Of a stretch of DNA of 28,740 bases, positions 1 to 10,753 are shown one piece after another; positions within the stretch are counted from its first letter, which is position 1; the number at the start of each line of letters is the position of its first letter. The notes under the pieces are model-generated. The model ran no database searches, was not told the DNA's origin, and saw nothing but the letters and a program-made list of their open reading frames with translations. The stretch comes from Saccoglossus kowalevskii (Eukaryota > Hemichordata > Enteropneusta > Harrimaniidae): NCBI RefSeq assembly GCF_000003605.2, contig NW_003140820.1, forward strand, positions 316,698-345,437. The letters are read 5' to 3'. Both the position numbers and the translations under genes were made by a program.

Positions 1-1605
1 AATATAGGACACTATGCATACATGATATAGGACAGTACACACACATAATATAGGACACTATGCATACATGATATAGGACACTACGCATACAAAATATAGG
101 ACACTACACATACATAATATAGGACAATACGTATACATAATATAGGACAATACGTATACATAATATAGGACAATACGTATACATAATATAGGACAATACA
201 CATAAATAATATAGGACAATACGTATACATAATACAGGACACCACACATACATAATATAGGACACTACATACATAATATAGAACAATATATATACATAAT
301 ATAGGACAATACACATAAATAATATAAGACAATGCGTGTACATAATAATATAGGACACTACATACATAATATAGAACAATATATATATACATAATACAGG
401 ACACTACACATACATAATATAGGACACTACACATACATAATATAGGACACTACGCATACATAATATAGGACACTACGCATACATAATATAGGACACTGAA
501 TACATAATATAGCACACCAGGAATACATAGTATAGGACAGTACACATACATAATATAGGACAATACACATAAATAATATAAGACAATACGTATACATAAT
601 ATAGGATACTACATACATAATATAGGACAATATATATATACATAATACAGGACACTACACATACATAATATAGGACAGTACATATACATAATATAGGACA
701 ATACACATACATAATATAGGACAATACATATACATAATATAGAACACTAAACATACATAATATTAAACACTGCATACATAATATAGGACAATACACATAC
801 ATAATATAGAACAATACATATACATAATTTAGGACACTACCCATACATAATATAGGACAATACATATACATAATATAGAACACTGAACATACATACTATT
901 AGACACTGCATACATAATATAGGACAATACACATACATAATATAGGACACTACGCATACATAATATAGGACACTACGCATACATAATATAGGACAATACA
1001 CATACATAATATAGGACAATACATATACATAATATAGGACACTACGCATACATAATATAGGACACTGCGCATACATAATATAGGACACTACGCATACATA
1101 ATATAGAACACTACGCATACATAATATAGGACAATACACATACATAATATAGGACACTACGCATACATAATATAGGACAATACATATACATAATATAGAA
1201 CACTGAACATACATACTATTAGACACTGCATACATAATATAGGACAATACACATACATAATATAGGACACTACGCATACATAATATAGGACACTACGCAT
1301 ACATAATATAGGACAATACTCATACATAATATAGGGCAATACATATACATAATATAGGACACTACGCATACATAATATAGGACACTGCGCATACATAATA
1401 TAGGACACTACGCATACATAATATAGGACACTACGCATACATAATATAGGACAATACACATACATAATATAGGACACTACGCATACATAATATAGGACAC
1501 TACGCATACATAATATAGGACACTGCGCATACATAATATAGGACACTACGCATACATAATATAGGACAATACACATACATAATATAGGACAATACGTATA
1601 CATAA
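1..1605. repeat. 23-bp minisatellite array 1
   Basis: Tandem array with a 23-bp period (some units 21-22 bp) and a core of AATATAGGACAC followed by a variable TACGCATAC, AATACACATAC or AATACGTATAC end. Both edges are informative. The first bases match the beginning of the array behind gene R1 (6340 onward), and the right end decays near 1600 into 3' flank sequence shared with gene R2. Because 23 is not a multiple of three, the minus strand reads as long Tyr/Cys/Val-rich open frames in all three phases. These are by-products of the repeat, not genes. Confidence 0.97.
881..1520. repeat. 320-bp higher-order repeat, two copies
   Basis: Within array 1 the diagnostic variant CACTGAACATACATACTATT occurs at 881 and again at 1201. 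Other variants, such as the GACACTGCGC unit at 1061 and 1381, repeat at the same offset of 320 bp. About fourteen 23-bp units, two bases short of 14x23, therefore behave as one higher-order unit duplicated in tandem. Confidence 0.85.
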
Positions 1606-2185
1606 TGTATATATAATTAATACTTCATTCCTCATATGAATGACATATGTTTTATATTCAGCTGTGAGACGAAAAAAAGAAACGGTTAGTTTCGTCTTGT
1701 TTATATTGCTTGTGTAATATACACCATGTATAAATTACCAAGTAGTGTACGATATTGACATGCATTCCTGTTGTACTGCACTCTTGCCAACATTTTGAAC
1801 TAAAAAAATCTCAATTTTACAAAATCTGACTGTCAAATCAGAAACGCGTAATAAAAAACTGTCCCGTTTGTAGGGGATGTACAATGTTTTTTGTTGTTGT
1901 TTGTATTTTGTTTGTTGAAAAGAATTGAAAACAAGGAAGCGAATCCTCAGTGCGGAATTGGTCGGTAGAGGGCGCATTACTCTAATATGTGTGCTCAGTA
2001 CTGTAAAACACTTTGAAATAGCTACATACCATTTTAGCGAATTTGACGCAATGTATGAATTAACTGAATCTTAATTTAGCTAAAGTGCCAATAATCTCAC
2101 TGTGAGAATATACTCTATTCTAATCAGCGACATCTCGGATTAGCTAAATAGCTAAAATAACGTGCTAGCTAAAAAGACATGTTTT
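1606..2185. other. Block A: receptor 3' flank paralog (no gene seen)
   Basis: Non-coding sequence matching the 3' flanks of R2 (about 13930-14320), psiR3 (about 20291-20560) and, in part, R4 (about 28540-28640). Shared landmarks are AAACGGTTAG, ACACCATGTATAAATTAC, TTGTTGTACTGCAC and CAAAATCTGACTGTCAAATC. It follows satellite array 1 as it would follow a receptor gene, so it probably belongs to a family member left of the window. No coding potential is seen; the short minus-strand frame at 1735-1977 lies in this non-coding homology. Confidence 0.6.
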
Positions 2186-3370
2186 ACAGTATATTCCAAC
2201 ACCGTGTTTGTTTACAATGAACTGTGTGGAAATAATTCAAATCTTAACTTTCAGCTTATTTACAGTAAAATACGAAGGAACAAATTGTGTTACAAGAATC
2301 CCATGTAACATGTTTGGTTGGATGTTACTTATGTTTGTTTTCTCGAATTACGACTGTAATTAACAAATTATAATCGTAACTGCGTGTACAATTCCGCCCA
2401 ATCACGATTGTGAATTATAATCATAATATCACACCTGCAACGTGATTATCGCGGTTGACAATGGAGACCAGCAACACGCGGTCATCAGGCAATGAACGTG
2501 TTGCAAATATCTTTTAAAAGTTTTCAATGTTTAGTAGTGGCATACAAAATATAACTATGATAACACTGCTAATTTTGTCTTATATTTCACTAATATTTTC
2601 ATCATCATGTTGTAAAATTGAATGAAAGTGTTAATAAAATAAAAATAACAATGATTATATACGTATTTTGTTAATTTCCTGAATTTAATAATTAAGTCAA
2701 TCAAATCATAATCTGTCACGATCGAACAAATCAAAGCAACCGAACGTAATAACAATAGCCCGTAATAACAATAATAGAAAGAATAAATTTCACGACAAGT
2801 TGTCTTGAATTATAATCAGTTGTTTTTATTTAATGGTAGTTTGTTCCATGCTGTACCAACATGGTTATGTCTTCTAGTTCAATGTTGTTGCTCATGGACC
2901 AGTGTTTCACTTCACGGGCCACAACGTCCATCGAGGCATGCATCGGAATTTGCCATGTAAATTAGCACAGTACAGCATAAGCCGTAAACTGATATGTAAA
3001 TTAACCTAGTAATCAAAGGAGTCGCAAAGATTACCCGAGGTGACCAGAATCCATTATGTAAATTACTCATATGAATATTTAAGCAGTGTATACCATATAC
3101 ATGTGTATTTAAAGGATATAGATTTATGCATTTCAAAGTTCATAAATAATTTACATATGCATATATAGCTACCTACAGTTGTAACAGATTCGAAGTACAC
3201 AACAGTCTAGCTGTTAATTTTCTTCTTCGGAATCCCGTTTGACATGCAGTACATGTCGGTGTCCCTTAATATTCATGGACACAAATAGATGAAAAAAAAT
3301 CATCCTTTAGATATTTAGTATTGACACAAATTGATAGGATTGCCTACCAGTAAAATCTATATCTATATCT
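2186..3370. repeat. Block B dispersed AT-rich repeat, copy 1
   Basis: Long AT-rich non-coding block that recurs at about 8811-9850, 14325-14760, 15830-16460, 16580-16830 and 20580-21660. Landmarks are TATTCCAACACCGTGTTTG, TGTTACTTATGTTTG, CCGCCCAATCACGATTGTG, CAACGTGATTATCG and GTAAATTACTCATATGAAT. It holds many imperfect dyads of the AATCATGATT type. No protein match is visible. Extra copies between R2 and psiR3 show that it spreads or duplicates independently of the receptor gene, so it may be a non-autonomous element. Confidence 0.7.
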
Positions 3371-4203
3371 ATAGTTCACGCTAGCAACTTAATTTTTTGG
3401 CTATAGCAAATGTTCCGTGGTGGTGCACTGGTCACAGTATTTTTTTTTTATTTTTAAACACAATTTTCAAGTTGCAACAATTTAATATCACACAATCGAT
3501 ACAGAACACAAATCCCATGAATAAGAATGTTGGAATACATTTATCGCATACGTACATTTAATTGCAGACAATTCATTTTCAAATATTACGTCATTAAGTT
3601 TTGTACACAAGCGCAGTGTGTATAATGATGGAATGTTTATGACTTCTAAGCCTTGTTGACATTATTTCATTCTCTTTTTTAACTTTACTAAACAATCCAA
3701 ACCCAGATTTGCAACAAATGAAAAATTAACATCACAGATTTGTAATTACTCTAAAGCTAATAAATATGCATTCTTAATAACCATGTGAGTCATGGATATA
3801 CTTGATATATATAGATATATATTATCAGGTGAATATACGTGAGGCGATACTGGTACCTTGTAAATTACATTTGTTGTAGGTCTAATATATAGTCTGAATG
3901 TACCGTTCACGTTTTTCTACACATAGCAAAGTTAACAGGTAAGAATTTAATTCCCTTTATTCAGTTCACAGGGTTACATCAGGTTGTAGTTTGACTTAAC
4001 AGTATTGTTACCATGGATAAAAAACATGAAACTTTGATTTGTCGCTGAATTCGGAGTCATTTCAAATTTGCAAAATCGTTTCATTATACATTTTTCAAAA
4101 AAAATAAAATGTTTTCTAATTTGTTCACAGTACATATTTACTTAGCATTCGCTAGAACGTGCAGGTTGCATTTAAAGTAACATCGATTTTTAATTAGTGT
4201 GAA
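3371..4203. other. Distal upstream flank of R1
   Basis: Non-coding AT-rich stretch aligned by eye with about 10977-11770 upstream of R2. Examples of shared sequence are GCTAGCAACTTAATT, GAATACATTTATCGCATACG and ATCAGGTTGTAGTT. The first 90 bases of the corresponding segment survive at about 21950-22035 before the insertion upstream of R4. No gene is seen. Confidence 0.6.
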
Positions 4204-4738
4204 GTTTTGATTTTCATAAATTAGTTATTTGTATGTGGTTTAAGACAATTCTGTTTTTAAGAAAAATGTTTGATTTGACCATTCTGATTATAGAAAGGTG
4301 TTACGTTGACCCTTATATCGACTCATGTCACAATCAATTACTGGTATTTATTTCGTATATTCCACTTTTAATATGTAATTACCATTATTTTGCACATAGC
4401 TAGGTCTATCACAGTATTGTATTGAGTAACAGACTACAACTATGTGACAGGAACGCAGGGCTGAAGTGTACCATCAAAATGGTTCCCGTGAAACATCTGT
4501 ATGTTATCAAACATGGAAATGAAGTCTAAATGAAATTAAATAATACTGTTTGCATTATAGTATCAGTAGTACGACTTAGAAGGTCGAAACTTGTTGAAGG
4601 CTGAGTAATACAAGTATACGCCTTATCAACCCAAGGTTACCTTGACACAATGTCTTGCAACACATGCCATACAGATTCACTATGACCTTCTATGAACCCG
4701 GAAATATGCATAATAACTAAAACCAGGTAAAAGTAAAT
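4204..4738 (+). promoter_or_regulatory. Conserved proximal 5' flank (block D) of R1
   Basis: About 530 bases directly before the R1 start that recur before R2, psiR3 and R4. The best-kept core (4293-4332) reads GAAAGGTGTTACGTTGAC, then CTTATATCGACTCATGTCA, and sits about 445-470 bases before the ATG in all intact copies. A second conserved run, AGAAGGTCGAAACTTGTTGA, lies nearer the gene. It probably holds the promoter. However, conservation could simply reflect duplication, and no clear TATA box at the right distance was found. Confidence 0.4.
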
Positions 4739-6265
4739 ATGAATGGTACACTTTCACTCAGATGTGTGTTGTGTCTGTTGGTCTGTTACGTAACTATTGC
4801 TACATATCCTAGTTTAGTTATACAGCCAGATGATCAGAAAGTAGTGCTGCAATATGGTGCGCCACGGATATTTGTCTACCTTCACTGCAAAGCATCGGAC
4901 TATGATTATCAATCCATGCAGGTATCTTGGTTCAAAAATGACGTCATCATCTCAACTAACTACTTGTTTATGCAAAACGTCAGTGATGAGTTGGTGGATA
5001 CATTACGTTATACTATAAGTGGAGGTTTAACCGGACGTTACGGACTCCAGATATGGACCGATGACGAATACGTAACATTCGATACAGGACAATACTACTG
5101 TGCGTTATTGTATTCATCCAACAAGACTGTGATTGAAAAGTCTCGCACTGCAGACATCAATATACACACCAGTCCACTGTGTGTTGTTGATTACGGAACC
5201 AGTTTGTATTACGGCAATGCTGAAGGTGATGTTGGCAATGTTGATGTGTTGGAAGGAGATATTGTGGGACTTTTCTGTAGTTGCAAGTATACGAACACAC
5301 CAGTTCCTGAGGATATTATGGTGTGGGGAAGAAATGATGTCACTGAAGATTTACAACATAATGCCGTCACGCAATTAGAGGGTTTACACTTAAGGGATTA
5401 TAACTGGTATCCTGAAAGAGGGGAACAAGGTGTGACATTTACCTGTACGCATCGACTTTCTGGAAAACCCGATAGAACGTGTCAGGTTGGTCCATTCAAT
5501 ATAAAGTATGCACCCATTGTAAACGTGGTCCACCAAATAAAAATAAACCATGATCACCAGCTTACTTTGTTATGTAACAGTATAGGGAATCCTAGCGCAC
5601 ACGATTACATGTGGACATGGGACAATGAGGTGATTACCAGAAACAACAACTTTCATTTTGAAAATAACCACGCAATTCTCGCTATTCAGGGGCTGACCTT
5701 TGAGAACAATGGACCACATAACATAACGTGTACTGGTATAAATGAAGTCGGTAATACAACAAGTGAAACTGTCACGATACATGTTGATATTACACCACCC
5801 TCTACAGTTACGCCCACTCCATCGGGACCTATCACTGATTATGCAAAGTCGGCAATCATGAACACTGAGCCGATAGTACATGATGTCATAGTGCAACCAT
5901 TGAATGACTGTACGTTCAGTAGTGCTATTGGTGCTACAGTTAGTTGCATATTGGCAGTGGTCGTTGTCATAGTTACAATATGTCTTGTCAAAGAAAAACG
6001 CTTGAGAGATATTCATCATCAGGACGTTTATATGTCTCCGGTTACAACAAAAGCTGAACAGTCACCGACAGGACATCTGACAACAACAGACGAATCTCGT
6101 GAAAATACTGATGCAGTTTATACCAATATGGCGACTGAAGAAGGAATCACAGCAGATTACGTGGAAGTCAATGACGTAATCAAACTACCAAATATAGATG
6201 ACGATAACTATCAACCACTGGTTGGTAAATCACAGGATATCTATACTCAGTTACAAACAAAGTGA
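4739..6265 (+). CDS. R1: three-Ig-domain transmembrane receptor with C-terminal ITAM
   Basis: Single uninterrupted exon of 508 codons. Residues 1-22 form a signal peptide. Ig1 (about 25-145) is V-like with C50, W64 and a DTGQYYC motif ending at C121. Ig2 (about 148-258) uses C180 and C236 with W196 and ends in KYAP; extra cysteines C148, C182 and C248 may pair. Ig3 (about 260-350) has C279, W292/W294 and C331. A Thr/Pro stalk precedes a membrane helix at about 396-416, followed by KEKR. NxT sequons include N128. Tail tyrosines are Y431 (YMSP, R1 only), Y461 (YTNM, fitting both Grb2 and PI3K SH2 consensus), Y474 (ADYVEV) and an ITAM, Y491 QPL with seven spacers to Y502 TQL, with Asp at -3. The likely role is ligand-triggered Syk-type kinase recruitment at the plasma membrane; this is inferred from motifs. 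The ligand is unknown. The start is chosen because the signal peptide follows it directly and the same ATG is kept in R2 and R4. Satellite array 2 begins 75 bases after the stop. Confidence 0.92.
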   Translation: MNGTLSLRCVLCLLVCYVTIATYPSLVIQPDDQKVVLQYGAPRIFVYLHCKASDYDYQSMQVSWFKNDVIISTNYLFMQNVSDELVDTLRYTISGGLTGRYGLQIWTDDEYVTFDTGQYYCALLYSSNKTVIEKSRTADINIHTSPLCVVDYGTSLYYGNAEGDVGNVDVLEGDIVGLFCSCKYTNTPVPEDIMVWGRNDVTEDLQHNAVTQLEGLHLRDYNWYPERGEQGVTFTCTHRLSGKPDRTCQVGPFNIKYAPIVNVVHQIKINHDHQLTLLCNSIGNPSAHDYMWTWDNEVITRNNNFHFENNHAILAIQGLTFENNGPHNITCTGINEVGNTTSETVTIHVDITPPSTVTPTPSGPITDYAKSAIMNTEPIVHDVIVQPLNDCTFSSAIGATVSCILAVVVVIVTICLVKEKRLRDIHHQDVYMSPVTTKAEQSPTGHLTTTDESRENTDAVYTNMATEEGITADYVEVNDVIKLPNIDDDNYQPLVGKSQDIYTQLQTK

Positions 6266-6540
6266 ATATTTGGAACTGAACATAAAGCTGGTAAAGTGGG
6301 GTAACATTTTATTATGCATCAACGTCCTGCTTGTGTGAATAATATAGGACACTATGCATACATGATATAGGACACTACACATACATAATATAGGACAATA
6401 CATACATAATATAGGACAATACATATACATCATATAGGACACAACTCATACATAATATAGGACACAACTCATACATAATATAGGACACTACGCATACATA
6501 ATATAGGACACAATATACATAATATAGGACACTGCATATA

Positions 6541-7010
6541 CATAATATAGGACACTACGCATACATAATATAGGACACTATACATACATAATACAGGACA
6601 ATACATATACATACTACAGAACATTATACACACATAGTATAGGACAATACACATACATAAAATAGGACACTATGCATACATAATATAGGAAAATACATAT
6701 ACATAATATTAGACACTGCCTACATAAAATAGGACAATACACATACATAATATAGGACAATACATATACATAATATAGGACACTACGCATACATAATATA
6801 GGACACTACGCATACATAATATAGGACACTACGCATACATAATATAGGACAATACACATACATAATATAGGACACTACGCATACATAATATAGGACACTA
6901 TACATACATAATACAGGACAATACATATACATACTACAGAACATTATACACACATAGTATAGGACAATACACATACATAAAATAGGACACTATGCATACA
7001 TAATATAGGA
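6541..7010. repeat. 320-bp offset duplication in array 2
   Basis: About 150 bases at 6541-6690, including the unusual CATACTACAGAACATTATAC variant, recur essentially unchanged at 6861-7010. The offset is 320 bp, the same higher-order length as in array 1. Confidence 0.8.
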
Positions 7011-8158
7011 CAATACACATACATAATATAGGACAATACATATACATAATATAGGACACTGCGTATACATAATATAGAACACTACGCATACATAATATAG
7101 GACACTACGCATACATAATATGACACTATGCATACATAATATAGGACACTATGCATACATAATATAGGACAATACACATCTATAATATAGGACAATACAT
7201 ATACATAATATAGAACACTACGCATACATAATATATGACAATACGTATACACAATATAGGACAATACATATACATAATATAGAACACTACGCATACATAA
7301 TATATGACAATACGTATACACAATATAGGACAATACACATACATAATATAGGACAATACATATACATAATATAGAACACTACGCATACATAATATATGAC
7401 AATATGTATACACAATATAGGACAATACATATACATAATATAGGACACTACACATACATAATATAGGACACTATGCATACATAATATATGACACTACGCA
7501 TACACAATATAGGACAATACACATATATAATGTAGGACAATACATATACATACTACAGAACATTATACACACATAGTATAGGACAATACACATACATAAA
7601 ATAGGACACTATGCATACATAATATAGGACAATACACATACATAATATAGGACAATACATATACATAATATAGGACACTGCGTATACATAATATAGAACA
7701 CTACGCATACATAATATAGGACACTACGCATACATAATATGACACTATGCATACATAATATAGGACACTATGCATACATAATATAGGACAATACACATAT
7801 ATAATATAGGACAATACATATACATAATATAGAACACTACGCATACATAATATATGACAATACGTATACACAATATAGGACAATACATATACATAATATA
7901 GAACACTGCGCATACATAATATATGACAATACGTATACACAATATAGGACAATACACATACATAATATAGGACAATACATATACATAATATAGAACACTA
8001 CGCATACATAATATATGACAATACGTATACACAATATAGGACAATACATATACATAATATAGAACACTACGCATACATAATATATGACAATACGTATACA
8101 CAATATAGGACAATACACATACATAATATAGGACAATACATATACATAATATAGAACA
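6921..8158. repeat. 619-bp tandem duplication inside array 2
   Basis: The segment 6921-7539 is repeated with few changes at 7540-8158. The marker ATACTACAGAACATT lies at 6931 and 7550, and the irregular short unit AATATGACACTATGC is present in both copies. A further stretch, about 7441-7549, recurs at 8221-8329 (offset 780). These are successive unequal-exchange products of about 14 and 27 monomers. Confidence 0.8.
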
Positions 8159-8771
8159 CTAAGCATACATAATATATGACAATACGTATACACAATATAG
8201 GACAATATATATACATAATATAGGACACTACACATACATAATATAGGACACTATGCATACATAATATATGACACTACGCATACACAATATAGGACAATAC
8301 ACATATATAATGTAGGACAATACATATACATGATATTGGACAATACATATACATAATATAGGACACTACGCATACATAATATAGGACACTACGCAAACAT
8401 AATATAGGACAATACACATACATAATATAGGGCACTATGCATACATAATATAGGACACTACGCATACATAATATAGGACACTGCATACATAATATAGGAC
8501 ACTACGCATACATAATATAGGACACTAAACACACATAATATTAAACACTGCATACATAATATAGGACACTACGCATACATAATATAGGACAATACACATA
8601 CATAATATAGGAAAATACATATACATAATATAGGACACTACGCATACATAATATAGGACACTACGCATACATAATATAGGACACTACGCATACATAATAT
8701 AGGACACTACGCATACATAATATAGAACACTATGCATACATAATATAGGACACTACGCATACATAATATAA

Positions 8772-9885
8772 TTGTTTATGTTACTAGTGTAATATACACC
8801 ATGTATAAATTACGAAGTAGTATGTATGTATGTTTGGTGGGTGTTACTTATGTTTGCTTTGTCGAATCATGATTGTAATTAACAAATTTTGATCGTAACT
8901 GCGTGTACAATTCCGCCCAATCACGATTGTGAATTATAATCATAATATCACACCTGCAACGTGATTATCGTGGTTGACGATGGTGACCATCAGCAGGTGG
9001 TCATCGGGTAATGAATGTGTTGCAAATATCTTCTAAAAGATTGAAATTTTTAGTAGCTAGTGGCATAAAAAATATAACTATGATAACACTGCTAATTTTG
9101 TCTTATTTCTCACTAATATTTTCATCATCATGTTGTAAAATTGAATGAAAGTGTTAATAAAATTAAAATAACCATGATTATATACGTATTTTGTTAATTT
9201 CCTGAATTTAATAATTAAGTCAATCAAATCATAATCTGTCTCGATCGATCAAATCAAAGCAACCGAACGTAATAACAATAGCCCGTAATAGCAATAATAG
9301 AAGAATACATTTCACGTCATTTAGTAGCCTTGAATTATAATCAGTTGTTTTTATTTCATGGTAGTTTGTTCTATGCTTTACCCACATGGTTCTGTCTTCT
9401 GGTTCACTGTTGTTGCTCATGGACCACAACGTCAATCGAGGCATGCACCGATACTTAGGAATTTGCCTTGTAAATTAGCACAGTTTTTTATGAGCCGCAA
9501 ACTGGTATATATGTAAATTAACCATGTAATCAAATGAGTCGCAAAGATTACCTTAGATGACCAGAATCCATTATGTAAATTACTCACATGAATATGTAAG
9601 CAATGTCTACCATACGTACGCATGTGCATTTAAAGGGTATAGTTTTATGCATTTCAAAGTTTATAAATAATTTACATATGCATATATAGCTACCTACAGT
9701 TTTAACAGATTCGAAATACACCCTAGTCTAGCTGTTAATTTTCTTCTCAGGAATCCCATTTGAAATGCAGTACATGTCGGTGTCTCTTAATATTCATGCA
9801 TACAAACAGATCATTCACATATTTAGCATTGATACAAATTGATAGGATTGCCTACCAGTAATGTATGTATGTATATCCGGTGCCC
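8772..9885. repeat. Block B dispersed repeat, copy 2
   Basis: It runs from ACTAGTGTAATATACACC through GGTGGGTGTTACTTATG, CCGCCCAATCACGATTGTG and CAACGTGATTATCG to GTAAATTACTCACATG and TGTCGGTGTCTCTTAATATT, following copy 1 closely. Its 5' part (about 500 bp including block A) is missing next to the satellite. No coding sequence is seen. Confidence 0.7.
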
Positions 9886-9959
9886 TGGCAACACTTCAGA
9901 GTGCTGTGCAACTAAATACCAAGCAATTCAGACCATATTTCCAGAGAGTGATTATAACA

Positions 9960-10565
9960 GTATGATGGCTTAATTCTCGTGTTATTATTAAACCTTACGC
10001 CAGGTACCAGGGATCGTTACATTCGCAACCTTTTCGACTAAACAAAGACAAACACAGAGATAGAATCGTGTCAACTTCTAATCTCAGTCGCCCTGTGGAG
10101 AGCTCTCCAAGGCTGGCTCTCCTGCCGAGCACTTCTCAAGACTCTTCTCAAGACTGCATGCCTCGTGGTGTTCTCGGCCCATCTGACTAAGACTAATTTT
10201 ATTCACTTTCAAAAGCTTAACGTATCATATGGAAGTTTAAGAGCTCGAGGAGTAGCCTACACACATTTCACTTGCATGTAGCCAATCACACGAAGTACTT
10301 TAAAACACGTCATATATTATAATATATGATTAATTGTCCGTTATATTAAAAGACTAAACATACCAAACTGTCAGGAATAACGGTCTGTTAGCAAAGTTTA
10401 TATCTATAATTAGTTCCAATCACTGACTCAAGTTCCGTTCAGAACCTCATATAACCCTAAATGATGACAGGTTATGGGAAAATGTTGAATGATATCACCC
10501 AGCCACTCCACTAAAAATCAGCTATCAAGTCGATATCTAGACATATGGAAATAAATCCATGACAG
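9960..10565. mobile_element. About 606-bp insertion absent from the paralogous site
   Basis: At the second block C copy, GATTATAACA is followed at once by TTAACACAGAGG (near 21749). Here the same flanks are separated by about 606 bases. ACAG occurs at both junctions, a possible short target duplication. The ends show only a weak inverted similarity (ATGG near the left, CCAT near the right), and there is no open reading frame. It looks like a non-autonomous element of unknown class. A deletion from the other copy is the alternative. Confidence 0.5.
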
Positions 10566-10753
10566 TTACACAGAGGCAGCCATTTTGTACCAGATTTTCC
10601 GGCTAAATATTCAACTGTTTCAACAGCCTTGACATCTGATACGAGTGTGTCATTTTGTGGGTGATGCCAATGTTAATTACAGTTCTTATGCATTATGCAT
10701 ATCTATTGATAATGACACGGTCAAACATGATCAAGAAGTTTTGAGGAGTTCAT

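Larger units (their letters stand above)
6340..8771. repeat. 23-bp minisatellite array 2
   Basis: The same 23-bp unit as array 1, beginning 75 bases behind the R1 stop codon and ending abruptly at about 8771 in block B-type sequence. Variants include a TATATGACAATACGTATACAC unit repeating every 69 or 92 bases (three or four monomers). The array end skips the roughly 550 bp of block A present behind the other genes, so expansion or a later deletion removed that segment. Minus-strand open frames of 60-132 codons here are repeat artefacts. Confidence 0.97.

Noticed and set aside
1-1605. Many overlapping minus-strand open frames (up to 148 codons) rich in Tyr, Cys, Val and Ile
   Set aside because: They are translations of the 23-bp satellite in three phases; the same peptides cycle because 23 is not divisible by three. 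There is no independent coding evidence. The same holds for 6251-8486.
4723-4735. CAG/GTAAAAGT resembling a splice donor just before the R1 ATG
   Set aside because: Splicing there would remove the conserved start and signal peptide, no matching acceptor was recognised, and the ORF is complete without introns.
5570-6019. Antisense open frame of 149 codons in R1, and a 168-codon one in R2 (12965-13471)
   Set aside because: They are shadows of conserved coding sequence. They lack domains, and the sense strand explains the conservation.
6340-8771. CRISPR-like regular repeat
   Set aside because: Units are directly contiguous with no unique spacers, no cas-like genes are present, and the genome is an animal one.
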